64,000 nucleotides of DNA from Hortaea werneckii (GCA_037044905.1 JBAOKB010000182.1:62001-126000), one strand, 5' to 3'. Positions 10,373 to 21,399 are shown, counted from the stretch's first letter. Numbers and translations are program-made. The notes: generated by a model from the letters alone, not told the origin.

Positions 10373-11654
10373 ATGAACAACATCTGTACGCGCTGTGCGC
10401 TTCGCCTCCAGCGCACTGCTACCCACTCCGCCGACTCCTCCACCGCCGCCCGCCGCGCCTTCACCTCCTCCGCCGGGAGACGGAAGCACCGTATGTCCTA
10501 CATAAGCATATCCATATATCTTTACATGTCCACAACGACATTGGACTTCACAAAGCGGGCTGGCTAACAAGCTCATCATAGACGGCATTCCCAACTTCTC
10601 CAAAACCTCCAACGACGACCTCAACAATGTCCTGGCCTCGATGCGCTCCACCCACTTCATCCCGGGCTACCTCCCCAAACAAGAACGCCGCATGATCCTC
10701 GGCAGGAAGTACCGCCAGCAGCTACAAGATAATCCCGTAACCGTCAACGTCGCCGACGAAGAAGTCAACCTCGAATGGCTGGACCGCGAAAAGGACATCC
10801 CGAACCGCACCGACCTCTTCCACCGCGCCATCGACCTCATGGCCAGCACCAACAACTGGACCAACCTCCCCTCCCTGCTTACGGGCCTCAAACACTCAGG
10901 CGCGAAACTGGAAGAAAAAGCCCTCGGCAAAACCGTCCGCAAAGCCGCCTCCGCCGGCCGCATCGGCATCATAATCCAATGCCTCCAACAATCCAGCAAC
11001 ACAGGCCTGACCCTCCGGCACGAAGAAGTCCTCCAAAACGTCCTCTGGGCCCTCCACTCGACCCCGCAACTCACTGGCTGGGACAACGAAGAAGCCCTCC
11101 TCCACTCCCTCAAAGCCGCTAACCAGATCGCCCTCTTGCTCGAAACCCCCGAGCACAACCCTTGCATCAAGACGACGAAGAATCATATCCTCCGGCCCAA
11201 CGACCCCCGTCGTCGTCCCGAAGTCTTGGCCCTCTTCCTCGAACTTGCGGCGGTGTATTCGTGGAAATTCCAGGCCGGGAGGGATACGGATGGGAAAGTG
11301 ATGACGTATACGTCCCGCCTCCTCTCCATCCTCTCGACTTCGCATCCGGAAGCCCGCCAGCTGCCGGGGAGCCTCACGCCCCGGAAATCCGGCCCCCAGC
11401 GGGAGATGTTGATGGGGGTGCCGCTTTGGCATGGGTTGTCGTTGGCGGAGAAGATTTTGGGTCAGCAAGCGGGGAAGAAGGATGGTTCTGTTTTGTCTTT
11501 GTCGACAGAGCAGTTCGAGATGATGACCCAGGTTCGAGAGGATTATGAGAGCGGGTTAAGGCTTTTGGCTGAGGCTTTGCAGGCTGAGAAGCCGAAGGAG
11601 GGGAGTTATGGGGACCAGGCGCTGAGGTGGTGGAGGGACTGTGTGAGGGATTAA
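10373..11654 (+). CDS. Unrecognised mitochondrial protein
   Basis: Two exons, 10373-10490 and 10582-11654, with a 91-nt intron (donor GTATGT, branch GCTAAC, acceptor CATAG) joining C|AC in frame. Product 396 residues. The N-terminus (CALRLQRTATHSADSS, then RRAFTSSAGRRKH) is a typical mitochondrial presequence. The body begins with IPNFSKTSNDDLNNVLASMR and HFIPGYLPKQERRMILG, then is largely helical (residues about 90-260) with the look of a helical-repeat protein. I do not recognise the family with certainty. The divergent pairing with bL19m suggests a role in mitochondrial gene expression or respiration, but that is inference from position. Confidence 0.75.
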
Positions 11655-12932
11655 AAGGGGGTGGGAGGTTTGAGGCAGGGTGCTGGGTGCTAGGGGATTT
11701 ATGCGAGAACCTTCGTTTCTGGGGGTGTTGCAATGAGAGACCGGTCCCCCGGTGGTTGTCCCCTTCAGTTTCGAGCGGGGTGTGTAGGGAAAAGGAAATA
11801 TGGGGTTCCATCCCCAGGCGCCATTGCGTTGGTGGTCAGGAGGTGAACGGATTTTCGAGTCGGAAGAGAAAACGAGCTTTAGGAAAGTTGCGGTCTCGAC
11901 TTCCCTCACAATCCCTCATCAGCCTTAAGAAGCTCTGTCGAAGAATGACAGCGGAATCGAGGGAAGGCTTAGCGTTTCTCCCAAGGGGTCTAGCGTTGAG
12001 CCCATTCGACCTTTTTGTCTTCATCTCTAACAATCCCTCGACTTAGCTGGGAGAGGTTTGAGGCTTGGACCAAAGACAATCTGTACGTATGCGAAGCGAC
12101 AGTATTCAGTTCTTGTTAAATTGTGAGGTGGATAGGGAGAAAGTGATGTAGGATAAGGAAAATGTAAAGATGTCATTCGCTTTATTCTGTGTCATTCCTT
12201 TTCTCTTCTTTCTCTTCTTCTCCTGTTACAGAGGCGCCGAAGCATCTAGCCGTCAGTTCGGGCTCGATTCAATCGGTTTCCTGTCGTGCGTTTCCATCTC
12301 CCCGCTGCCCCGTCCCCAGCACCGAATTCCCATGTCCCCTTTTGGCAATTTCTGGTCTTAAAGATTTCTCCTTTCTTCAGAACTGAAAAGTCTTGTTAGG
12401 TGAAGGAATCAACCAAAGATTGTTTAGTGGCCGGGGAAAAAACGGGCACAAAAAATAAAGAAAAAAGGAAGATATGTGGCCGTGTCCAATGATCTTTATT
12501 CGACAGAGTCCCGCCTTTTCTTTTACTTTTATTCTTCACTCCCCTTTCCAATCGCATCGCTTTTTAGGAGTTATCAATATCGCTAGGTAAGCAAGAAGGT
12601 GGAATAAGGGACTTGAAAGATAATGGCTGCTAATAAATGAAGAAAGAGGGGGGGAAGAGAGAGAGAGGGAGCTAGAAGAGAGGAGGAAGGTCAAGGAGGC
12701 AAGACATTGTCCCGGTCGCTTAAGAACGAACGTACTATACTACTTCGAACTTCTATTACGAGCTATGTCTGGAAAAGGAGAAAGAAGGGGGACAAGGGAG
12801 TTAGAAAGGAGGGGGTTTGAACAAAAAGGTACTTGTCTTCTAAATTGCATTCTGATTCTCATATATCCATATCCCCAATAAGAAACCCGAAGAAACCCCC
12901 TCACAGTCCAGATAAGCCCGAACACCTCTTCG

Positions 12933-12964
<32 letters not shown>

Positions 12965-13033
12965 ACCAAATTTTCCCTACCTCATCCACGAAACCCCCAA
13001 AGAAGAAGGGCGAAATTTGAAAAGGACAAAAAT
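11655..13033. other. Intergenic stretch, convergent 3' ends
   Basis: About 1.4 kb between the 3' ends of two convergent genes. No gene recognised. It contains a 30-base A run (12933-12962), AG-rich stretches (about 12630-12700) and short T/C tracts, probably 3' UTR sequence. Confidence 0.45.
12933..12962 (+). repeat. 30-base poly-A run
   Basis: An uninterrupted run of 30 A on the + strand (T on the sense strand of the neighbouring aminotransferase transcript), about 72 bases 3' of that gene's stop codon. It is probably a simple-sequence tract in a 3' UTR. No retroposed gene copy is seen next to it. Confidence 0.8.
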
Positions 13034-15122
13034 CTAACAAGGCCCAATCATCTGCACCAACCCACTCTCCCCCTGCACGCCATCCCCCTCCACCATCGTC
13101 CCCTGCTCGTCCTCCTCCAACAACTCCTCAATAAATCCCTTATCCTTAATCCTAAAAAACTCCCTCACACCCCTCGCCAACCGCTTACTAGTCGGGACCA
13201 GCTCCTCCTCATCAATGGCAGCAAAACAAAGTCGGAAAAACTGCCACCCGGATTCCTCCCGGATCTGATCCGTAGGGGAGAAGATGGAACCGGGGGAGAC
13301 GAGGACTAAGTGGGGTTTGCGGGTCCAGAAGATCCAGAGGGCGCGGGAGAGGCGGGGGAGTTGGGCGGATTTGCGGTAGGTGGGGTAGAGCGGGTGCGAG
13401 GCGAAGTGGATGCGGAGCCAGATGAACATGCCGCCGACGGGCCAGTCGAAGGAGTAGAGCGGGGTAGTTTCGATGACGGCCCATTCGTCGTCTTCATCGA
13501 CCTCGTCGGAAATGGTATTGGTGAGGCTGTTCCTCCGTCCGGATTTGATGAGGTCGCGGCCTGAGTCGAGCGTGGAGCACATGAGTTTCATCCTGCGCTC
13601 GTAGTTCCCGCGCAAGCCCTCAAGCCAGCGCACCCAGCCGTCGGCTTTCCAGCCCTGGCCCGCGGGTAAGCCGCCCTTACCGCCTTTCAGGTGCTTGGCC
13701 GGTGGGTCGTTGAGGCCCTCGTGATCCGGACCCAGGACTAATTCGGCGATGAGACTTTGCACGAAGCCGGAAGGCTGCTGGGTGGTCGTCTCGGTGATGC
13801 GGAGGATGCGCTCCACGAGTGCCGGCTGGGCGGAGATCCAGCCCAGTCGACATCCCGGCGCGACGGTCTTGGAGAAGGTTTCGAGGCGGATGACGCGGCC
13901 GTCGGTGTCGATGGAGATGAAAGACGGGACGAGCGAGTCGAGGAAGGCGTAGCCGCTGGATTTCCAGCCTTCGGGGCGCGGTTCGCCGTTGGCGAGGAGG
14001 GAGATGTGCGGGTTGAAGGATTGGTTGGCTTGGTGCGAGGTTGTGGTCGTATTGACCGCAGTGGAGGTCGGGAATTGCAGGTACCAGTAGGGGTCGTCTT
14101 CGACGATGATGATGTCGTATTGGGAGCAGAGGGCGTAAATTTCGCGGCGGCGTTGAAGGGAGAGGACGCCGGAGGTGGGGTTTTGTCCCATGCTGTTTTG
14201 CGCAAGGATGTTAGTACAAGTTTCGTTCCTGGTTGCTTCGCAGGGCGGTGCTCGATGTTAGGGGATGCGCAACTTACGTGACGGTATACATCAGATGCGG
14301 CCTCTTGCCCATCTTCTCATCCCAGTTCTCCAGCACATCCCTCAATCCACCTTTCCCTTCCGCCATCATGCCCTCATCATCCATCTTTACGGGGGCAATG
14401 TTCATCCCTCTCGGTTTCGCACCCTGTACGGCATTCATATACGCGAACTCCTCGACAAGCAAACCCTCCTTATCCCGGATCCAATCCTTCTCTTCGCTCC
14501 ACTCGTTGGTCAACGCCTGCAGAACCTTGGAGAAGCCATCGGTATTGCCACAGGTTAGGATGACTTCGGGACCGCCTTTGTAAGGGCAGTTGGGGTGGAG
14601 GTTCTGCTGGGTGAATTGGCGAATGAAGTAGTAAAGTGGTGGGTAACCCTGGGCAGTGCCGTACTGCAAAGCGGTGGAGAGGTCGATCTTCTTTAAGGGG
14701 TCCTTCTGTTGGGTCGTGTGTGGGACGGTGATGCTGTCCTCGGGTTGGTTCAATGGGCTACCCTTTGCTCCCACACCGAGTCCTGCCATGCGTCTCTTGA
14801 CGCCGTCGAGCTCGTCGCTGTCGCCATCCGCGGGAGGGTCGACGGGCTTGTTGGGCGTGGGTTGCCATCGATCTGGTCGAGCTACTTTGGCCTCTAGCGT
14901 GTCGAAGGGGAAGTAATAGTTGTTTGGCAAGCCACCAGCAAGCTGGCCAATGCCTGGGATCTGGAAGTACTTGTAGAATTGCTTGATGGAGGAGGCCTGG
15001 CGAGTCTTGGTCGCTCTGGATAGATGATGGCTGAGATCCTTGGGTTCTGGTCTCGTATCGGCGACGTAGGACTGAGTGTCGGGTGGTGGTGGCGCTCGGC
15101 CGGGTGCCTTGTTCCACTGCAT
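13034..15122 (-). CDS. PLP-dependent aminotransferase, class I/II (aromatic aminotransferase-like)
   Basis: Two exons on the minus strand: 15122-14278 and 14192-13034, with an 85-nt intron (donor GTAAGT, branch TACTAAC, acceptor AACAG) joining AC|C in frame. Product 667 residues. Visible fold-type I marks: LQYGTAQGYPPLYYFIRQF (about 155-175), a TCGNTDGFSK segment, YTVTMGQNPTSGV (substrate/PLP site, about 279-291), EDDPYWYLQFP (about 313-323), and the PLP-binding lysine in ETFSKTVAPGCRLGW (Lys at about 390). This order is that of the fungal ARO8/kynurenine-aminotransferase-like group, so transamination of aromatic amino acids or 2-aminoadipate is likely; the exact substrate cannot be read. Inserted low-complexity stretches make it longer than yeast Aro8 (about 500). 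The upstream ATG was rejected because homology-like sequence begins at MQWNKAPGR. Confidence 0.85.
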
Positions 15123-15880
15123 CTTGGTCTGTGGGATGTTTCTGTGATACGATTCAATGGCGAGGTGATTGTGTGCGCAGGTAGGGAAAGGAACACAACA
15201 CGAAACCGAACCGAAGGAGATGGCGTGAAGATGTAATGCTGTCGTCGCTACTCCTGCATAGCTTATCGGAGTTAATGATACGGACCTTACAAATCGGGTC
15301 AATCTGCCATATCAATGACGCGCTAGGCCGCGCCCTGTCGGCAGCCGGCGTATGGATGTGGGGAGTGGAGGAAGGTGGATTACTATTCATCGCCGGCATT
15401 CACCACTTACAATGGATATTGCTGTATCAGGACTGTATTACCTCAAGGTACTGCCGAGTATGAAATTGATATACACATATTCTCCAAACACAGTAGTCGC
15501 TTGTTCGAATGCACATGTCGGAAGACTAGACAACTCGCCACGCCAAGCTCGCCGTCGGGATGCCGTTGCTCGGCTGTGACTTCGCCGACGCCAAAAGTTA
15601 ACGGCTCGGCCGGCTGGTGAGCTTGCGTGGATCGACGCTCGCTTCAGTCGTCAGTCCTCGCAACCAATGTCTATAGAGAAGATTGCTTTGGCTGGACGGG
15701 ATCGATATACAGGTTGGTATTTGCCATCGTTTCTCATTGCATATCCATACAACTACACATTGTCCCTAGCCTCGGCCGATCGCTGGCCTCATGACGGCCA
15801 TCTAATACCGTGACATACCCCGTACTGAGTGACGCCCTGGCATTGGACGGAAAGGAAGGGACAGCGACGAAGGCAAGAGG
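15123..15880. other. Divergent promoter region
   Basis: 758 bases between the start codons of the aminotransferase (minus) and the LCCL protein (plus). No gene recognised. It should hold both promoters; no clear TATA box was found. Confidence 0.45.
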
Positions 15881-18082
15881 ATGGGCCGAAGCAATGTGTC
15901 ACATGACGAGGAGGCGGTCCTAGGCGCACAACAGCATCCTACGCAAGATCGATACCACGACTCTCCCAACGATTCCGACGACGAAGCAACCATTGGCCCG
16001 GATGCCCCTCTCCGCGATTCCTCTGGCACCCCCTCCATCGAGTTCGACGGCTTACGCGTAGGCGGCAGATCGAAGGACTCGTGGCAGGACAACATCGCAC
16101 GCCGAATACCGCCCCAGCTCCATTACGCCTGGGAAAAGACAGTAGAATGGGTCAAAGGACCAAACCCTCCACGCATCTTCAAGATCGAGCCACTTTTCCC
16201 CCAGATCCAACATGCGCCGATTGAACTCCTAGATCGCTATGCGCCCAAGCGGACTCAGCGATTCGGACTGCTTGCCTTGGTAATGGCGTGCTGGCTTTTC
16301 GCTTTCTCCATGATCCTCCGTGCGAGCTCATTCACAGCTTCTATACCCCGCTATGGCGCTCCCGTCCGCCTCAGCTGCAGTGCCAAGTACTGGTCGGACG
16401 GCAACATCTGCGGCATCAACGGCGATGAATGCCGCCCCTTCTCCAACGCCACAATGGCCTTTCGATGCCCGGCCGAATGCTCCCAACAGCAAGTCTTCAA
16501 CCCCCACGCCGTCGGCGACCAGGAAGTCGTCTACAAGTCCCTAGTCATTGGCGGACCGACGGATCAACAGACCGGCTACGAAGACGAGCTAACCAACAAC
16601 GCCATCTACCGCGCCGACTCCTTCATCTGCGCGTCGGCCGTGCACGCCGGATTCCTCAACGACGCCGAAGGCGGCTGCGGCGTCCTAGCCCTGACGGGAG
16701 AACAATCCGACTTCCAAGCCTCCAAACGCAACGGCATCAAAAGCTTCGGCTTCGACTCCTACTTCCCACGCTCCTTCGGCTTCCTCTCCGGCACGCGCGC
16801 ACAATGCAAAGACCTCCGATGGCCGGCCCTCGGCATCTCCGTCTTCTTCAGCGCCCTGATCTCCATCTTCACCACGAGCCCCAGCGTCTTCTTCTGGACC
16901 AACTGGATCATCCTCTTCTTCCAAACAGCGCTCGCTACCGATCCCCCCAGCCTCACAAACTACTATAGTCTCCTCTCCGTCGCCTTCGGCCGCTTCCTGC
17001 CCGCCTGCTTCTGCGGCTGGGTCACCTACAAATACACGTCCCGCCGTTCCCTCGAAGGCCTCACTGCGCAATTCGAGAAGACTATCCTCTGGATGGGCCC
17101 CGCTTGGGTCGGCGCCCTGAACAACCAAACCTTCGACAAGATCCCCATCCAGCGCCTCACGCCGCACGACATCCGCGCTCAGCCCGGCGCTATTCCCGCC
17201 CTGATCACCGTCGTGCTAACCATCTTCTTCATCGCCCTCGGCCAGGCCTGGTCTTTCCGCGTCGAAGGCCGCATGCCGCGGTACCTGGCCATCTACTCGC
17301 TCTTCGTCTTAGGCCTATTAATCTGCGTCGCCCTCCCCGGTCTCAGTCTGCGAATCCACCACTACATCCTCGCCCTCCTCCTCCTACCCGGGACTTCGTT
17401 CCAGAACCGGCCGAGTCTCGTCTACCAGGGCCTGCTCGTGGGACTCTTCATCAACGGCATCGCGCGCTGGGGTTACGCGAGTATTCTCGAACCCCCCGCG
17501 GATCTGCTCCGGGGCTCGCAGATGGGGACGTTGCTCCCCGCTGTGGAGGTGTTGAGTGCGGGCGTCGGGAATATCACGTTTAATCTCGGCCCCCTGCCGC
17601 AGTGGGATGGGAAGATGCGGAAATTGTTCGATGGGGTCTCCGTGCTGGTTAATGATGTGGAGCGGTTTCGGGGGTATGCGGATGATAGGGGGTATTGGGA
17701 TCCGGTTACGAATGGCTTCGCGGGTGAGGATGGGGATGGGGATGTGGAGGTCAGGGAGGATGAGAAGGGGGAGTTTGTCTGGACGTGGCATCGGCATCAT
17801 GCGCGTCGGGCTTTGTCAGGGGGTAGAGGAGGGGGCGATGGGGGCATGTTGCCTTCGCCTGCTGCGCCTGATGATCCTGGGGATCGTCGGAGGACGAGAA
17901 GGGGGGATGGGGAGGAAGGGGAGGGGTTGCAGGAGGAGGATACGGATCAGAGCAAAGAGGTCCTCTTACCCGAGTATTTCCGCTTTGGATATATGGCCGG
18001 CAGCAGTGTAGGCGATTTCTCCAAGGCCGGGAAGTGGTTGCCGGATGGAGAGTGGATTGAGATGAAATCCGGGCCGAGCTGA
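15881..18082 (+). CDS. LCCL-domain integral membrane protein
   Basis: A single-exon gene of 733 residues. The N-terminal 125 residues are soluble and acidic/polar; a first membrane segment follows (FGLLALVMACWLFAFSMIL, about 127-145). An extracytoplasmic LCCL domain then spans about residues 160-305, with conserved Cys (YWSDGNICGINGDEC, FRCPAEC, FICASAVHAGF, GGCGVLAL) and the GIKSFGFDSYFPRSF end. Several membrane segments follow (about 325-570), then a cytosolic hydrophilic tail rich in Gly, Asp, Glu and Arg. This layout (TM, LCCL, multi-TM) is the usual fungal LCCL protein. LCCL domains are thought to bind lipids or polysaccharides; the fungal proteins are uncharacterised. There are no frameshifts. 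GC content is high in the 3' third, which explains the many shadow frames. Confidence 0.85.
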   Translation: MGRSNVSHDEEAVLGAQQHPTQDRYHDSPNDSDDEATIGPDAPLRDSSGTPSIEFDGLRVGGRSKDSWQDNIARRIPPQLHYAWEKTVEWVKGPNPPRIFKIEPLFPQIQHAPIELLDRYAPKRTQRFGLLALVMACWLFAFSMILRASSFTASIPRYGAPVRLSCSAKYWSDGNICGINGDECRPFSNATMAFRCPAECSQQQVFNPHAVGDQEVVYKSLVIGGPTDQQTGYEDELTNNAIYRADSFICASAVHAGFLNDAEGGCGVLALTGEQSDFQASKRNGIKSFGFDSYFPRSFGFLSGTRAQCKDLRWPALGISVFFSALISIFTTSPSVFFWTNWIILFFQTALATDPPSLTNYYSLLSVAFGRFLPACFCGWVTYKYTSRRSLEGLTAQFEKTILWMGPAWVGALNNQTFDKIPIQRLTPHDIRAQPGAIPALITVVLTIFFIALGQAWSFRVEGRMPRYLAIYSLFVLGLLICVALPGLSLRIHHYILALLLLPGTSFQNRPSLVYQGLLVGLFINGIARWGYASILEPPADLLRGSQMGTLLPAVEVLSAGVGNITFNLGPLPQWDGKMRKLFDGVSVLVNDVERFRGYADDRGYWDPVTNGFAGEDGDGDVEVREDEKGEFVWTWHRHHARRALSGGRGGGDGGMLPSPAAPDDPGDRRRTRRGDGEEGEGLQEEDTDQSKEVLLPEYFRFGYMAGSSVGDFSKAGKWLPDGEWIEMKSGPS

Positions 18083-18757
18083 AGAGGGTTCAAACTGTTG
18101 AATACGGCGCCCATTGGGGTGGTAGGTCTTTTTCGCTATTCTAAAGATCTAGACTTGTACATGAAACGTAGATTACTACTCTGTCATTCTTCGTCCAGAT
18201 CGGGGGGGAAGGACGGATGTATGCGCTCAATCCCCTCCTCCCCCTTTGTAGGCCCTAAAAAAAGGAAAGCGGAAACCGAAACAGGCCGTGCCTTGATGTT
18301 CTCACTTTATTAAGCTTCGGCTTCTGCTATACCGTATGTGTACACCGATGTTCCAAAAGCACTGCACTCTCGCCTTCACCGGATGAGTCAGCCGTGTCGG
18401 AGCTGACGTCCTTCGCACTGAATACATACTATAATATCTATCCAAGCGCTCCTCTGGTGTTCCGCTTAATTTTATAAATCGCCGTCCACGAGTTTCTCGA
18501 ACGGATATCAGGTCCCCTCATCTAATCTCGGAGGAAACAAACCCCCCTACCTCCCCCCCCTCCGCCCCCACACAAACATTTCCGCCAAAAAAAAAGAGGG
18601 AAGGGAGAAAAAAAAAAAACAACAACTCAAGTCTCAAGAGAGGAACGCTTCCAACAGGAACCCTTTGAAAAAAAAAAAAAAAAACCAAGATAGAAATCAA
18701 AAACCCCTACACCAACACATTGAACCCCCCGCCCATCTCCATTGCAAACCAAAAAAA
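18083..18757. other. Intergenic stretch with simple-sequence tracts
   Basis: 675 bases between two genes on the same strand. No gene recognised. Short A runs (about 18588-18620 and 18667-18684) and C-rich tracts precede the GNAT start codon and may be in its 5' UTR. Confidence 0.4.
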
Positions 18758-19657
18758 ATGCCCCTCCAACTCCAACCCCTCCAACCCTCCGACATCCCCG
18801 CCTGCGTGGAGATCTACTTCCTCGCCTTCCAAAACCCACATTCCCTCGCCTGCTGGCCCCGGGTCCCCTCCGTCAGAAAATGGTGGGCGGACATGTTCAC
18901 CCACGAGATGGCGGCGGAACCGGGATCGCATTGGTTCAAGGCCGTCGTCGACCTCGATTCTAAGAAGGGGGAGGAGGGCCAGATGGTGGGGTTCGTGAAG
19001 TGGCAGGAGCCTAGACGGGATGGTGGGGGCGAGGTGGAGACGGGGTTGCCGGAGTGGCCGGCCGAGGCGGATGGGAGGGTTTGCGAGGAGACGTTTGGGG
19101 AGTGGGGACGGAGAAGGAGGGAGTTGATGGGCCGGAGGGGGCATTGGTGTAAGTCATCTATTTCCTCTTCTGTTTTGTTTTCTCAATTTTCTATTTTGGC
19201 TCTTTGTAGAGGCGGGGAGGGGAGGGGGAGGGGAGGGGGGAGTTGGACTCGTGTTGGTGGGGTTGTGGCTCTCAACATGCAGATTGGTTCCAAGCGGAGA
19301 GGAGAAGCAAGACGCAAAGGGGAAAGAAAGAAAAAAAAAAAAAAGGGGCTAATTATAGATCCAGATCTGGAGATCATCGCTACACATCCTCAATACCAGG
19401 GTAGAGGAGCAGGGTCCATGATGATTAACTGGGGTCTTGAACGTGCAGACATAGACAATGTTGAAGCCTATCTTGAAGCCTCCCCAGAAGCTGTGTCGCT
19501 GTATGAGAAGCTGGGCTTTCAGAACGTCGCGAGCACGGATACGTGGATTCAAAATGAGAGGGTGAAGGGCGAATGGTATCGGAATCTGTTCATGATACGG
19601 CCTGGCCAGGGAAGGAAGAGTGGTACGGAAAGGGAGGTCTTGACGCAGGATTCATGA
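18758..19657 (+). CDS. GNAT-family N-acetyltransferase
   Basis: Two exons, 18758-19148 and 19359-19657, giving 229 residues. Splicing (donor GTAAGT at 19149, acceptor ATTATAG at 19357-19358) joins T|AT and yields HWYPDLEIIATHP, the usual lead into GNAT motif A. Acetyl-CoA binding is shown by HPQYQGRGAGSMMINWGLE (Q-x-x-G-R-G-x-G), then motif B YLEASPEAVSLYEKLGF and the end GEWYRNLFMIRP. The N-terminal part (LQPSDIPACVEIYFLAF) is the beta1-alpha1 unit of these fungal small acetyltransferases. The acceptor substrate is unknown. The intron is 210 nt, long for this window, a multiple of three and without an in-frame stop, so unspliced mRNA would still be open. The start at 18758 is the first ATG beginning with the domain. 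Confidence 0.85.
   Translation: MPLQLQPLQPSDIPACVEIYFLAFQNPHSLACWPRVPSVRKWWADMFTHEMAAEPGSHWFKAVVDLDSKKGEEGQMVGFVKWQEPRRDGGGEVETGLPEWPAEADGRVCEETFGEWGRRRRELMGRRGHWCKSSISSSVLFSQFSILALCRGGEGRGRGGGSWTRVGGVVALNMQIGSKRRGEARRKGERKKKKKKGLIIDPDLEIIATHPQYQGRGAGSMMINWGLERADIDNVEAYLEASPEAVSLYEKLGFQNVASTDTWIQNERVKGEWYRNLFMIRPGQGRKSGTEREVLTQDS
19149..19358 (+). other. 210-nt stop-free intron with G-tracts in the GNAT gene
   Basis: Donor GTAAGT, acceptor ATTATAG with GCTAAT just before it. The inside contains five G runs of 4-6 separated by single A (about 19214-19240) and an A14 tract (19331-19344). Length is 3n and the reading frame stays open throughout, so retention would insert 70 residues, mostly Gly/Arg/Lys-rich. 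Confidence 0.7.
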
Positions 19658-19857
19658 CCTCGTAAGGCTAGATTATATCCAGTTGTGCTTGAATGGCAGT
19701 CTTTCGGAGATAGAATATTATAGATGAAGAAGTGTATATATGCTGGTTGTCCAACTCTATGACAATGTCCTGTATCCCAAATGCTGTTCCTCGTCTCGGC
19801 CTCCTGAAATCTCCAGCAGGAAGGGTTCCCTCTCCCGTAAGACTGCTCACTTCATAA

Positions 19858-21399
19858 TCATACCTCCGCATCGCGATGTTGGATCCACACCTGCTCCAAC
19901 GGCTTCTTCGCCGAAGGATTATTCCGATCGCATCTCGGCAACCCCCTCTCCTTCCCAGCTGCATCCGTCAATTTCAGGTCGTCAAAGTAAGCCAGGAAGA
20001 ACGCAACGATAAGGTTATTCTCCAACTCCGCAAATCGTCTGCCAAGACAAGGATGCCGTCCGACACCCCATCCGATCCATGCAAATTGGAATTGCTTGTC
20101 TTCCTGTCTACCTTCCATGTATCGGCTCGGATCCCATTCGTCGGGGTCGGCGTACACATCGGGGTTGTAATGGAGGTCGCCGATGTGCCAGGCGACGTAA
20201 GAGTTGTTCGGGATGACTTCGCCGTCAGTCTGAGGAATCGGGATGGGTCGACCGGAGACATTCTTGCGGAAAGCTGCCCCCATCGTTTGCAGACGGATGC
20301 TGTCCTTCAGGAAAAGATCGATGAGTGGGAGTTCGTTCTCCCACGCTTCAATGGGTACGTGCAAGAGCTGGTCCTTCAATGGTAGGGAAGTATCCTCGCA
20401 ATGACGGGCTGCCATGGCCGTGACCTCTTCGCGAGCTCGTGGTATCCATTCAGGCTTGTTGATCATGTACATCAGCGTCCACGCAGCATTGATGCCGCTG
20501 TTGAGTTGGCCGGCAAAGAGTGCGCCGAGGACGAACGTGATAATGTCCGTAACGTTGTCGCCTTGATCCATAAGGTATTGCAGTCCATCGTCCTCTCGTC
20601 TCCCTTCAGCATGCCGAGCATCTACGATCCGCTTGAAAATCATATACAACTGCGCTCCACCCCACGTACGCTTCACCTTCGCGGGGGAGGGAAGCCACGG
20701 ATACATGATCGAGAAAGGCGTAGCGGTAGACTCGATCATCTCAAAGTATTCAAGGCACTTGGCCAGTACGACGGGATCATCTGCAATCTCGTTGCACGCT
20801 ACAGTGCGCATCGTAAACTGGAATACTAAACGATAGACGCTCTCGAAAGGATCCGTCCGACGGGTTGGGTCCGCGGCCAGATTGTCAAAATTTGCCCGGG
20901 CATCCTTCATCAATTGCGACAGTCCATTCTTTAAGCGGTTTCCCTTGACCAGGTTGATCAAGCGTTTATGGAAATACCCCGTGAAGCTGTTATCTTCCAA
21001 CGAGCTCTTAGCCGGACCTCCCTCTCTCTTGACTTCTGGTGTCCCTCCAAGCAAGGCGGCATAACCCTCTGAGAACCCTAGCTCCTTGACCGGCGTATCG
21101 AAGAAGATCTTCCTCGCCTCTTGTCCCGAAACGCCCACGACCGGATGCTGCCCAGCATAGAAGCTAAAGTTGCCAGTCTTGGAGCCGGCTTTGGCAGCTT
21201 GGTAGAAGTCCCATCGCTTCGTGAAGAATTGGTGTGAGCCTACGATAGGCCAGGCGATACTCGTGAGTTTTGGGGCATTCTTAGGGAAAGCTGGACGGTT
21301 GGTGAGGTTGTGATAAAAGGTTGCCAAGAGAGCAAAGGCGCCGAAGAAGATGGCGAACACGAGGGGCTCTACGTCCGGCAGGAAACTTGCGAGCGCCAT
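19858..21399 (-). CDS. Microsomal cytochrome P450
   Basis: A single-exon gene of 513 residues. An N-terminal membrane anchor (PLVFAIFFGAFALLATFY, about 12-29) is followed by a short polar/proline hinge. Heme-binding loop: WGVGRHPCLGRR with the axial Cys at residue 451. The I-helix region is LFAGQLNSGINAAW (about 294-307), where the usual acidic residue before Thr is absent and Thr is replaced by Ser. The K-helix ExxR is D366-S-I-R369, Asp instead of Glu. The PERF-like segment is WDPSRYMEG. This pattern belongs to CYP51/CYP7-like fungal P450s often labelled 6A1, whose substrates are unknown. No reductase or synthase gene lies beside it, so there is no sign of a secondary-metabolite cluster. 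Confidence 0.85.
   Translation of the reverse strand: MALASFLPDVEPLVFAIFFGAFALLATFYHNLTNRPAFPKNAPKLTSIAWPIVGSHQFFTKRWDFYQAAKAGSKTGNFSFYAGQHPVVGVSGQEARKIFFDTPVKELGFSEGYAALLGGTPEVKREGGPAKSSLEDNSFTGYFHKRLINLVKGNRLKNGLSQLMKDARANFDNLAADPTRRTDPFESVYRLVFQFTMRTVACNEIADDPVVLAKCLEYFEMIESTATPFSIMYPWLPSPAKVKRTWGGAQLYMIFKRIVDARHAEGRREDDGLQYLMDQGDNVTDIITFVLGALFAGQLNSGINAAWTLMYMINKPEWIPRAREEVTAMAARHCEDTSLPLKDQLLHVPIEAWENELPLIDLFLKDSIRLQTMGAAFRKNVSGRPIPIPQTDGEVIPNNSYVAWHIGDLHYNPDVYADPDEWDPSRYMEGRQEDKQFQFAWIGWGVGRHPCLGRRFAELENNLIVAFFLAYFDDLKLTDAAGKERGLPRCDRNNPSAKKPLEQVWIQHRDAEV

Noticed and set aside
12933..12962. Poly-A run as the tail of a retroposed gene
   Set aside because: No open frame or gene remnant lies directly upstream and no target-site duplication is visible.
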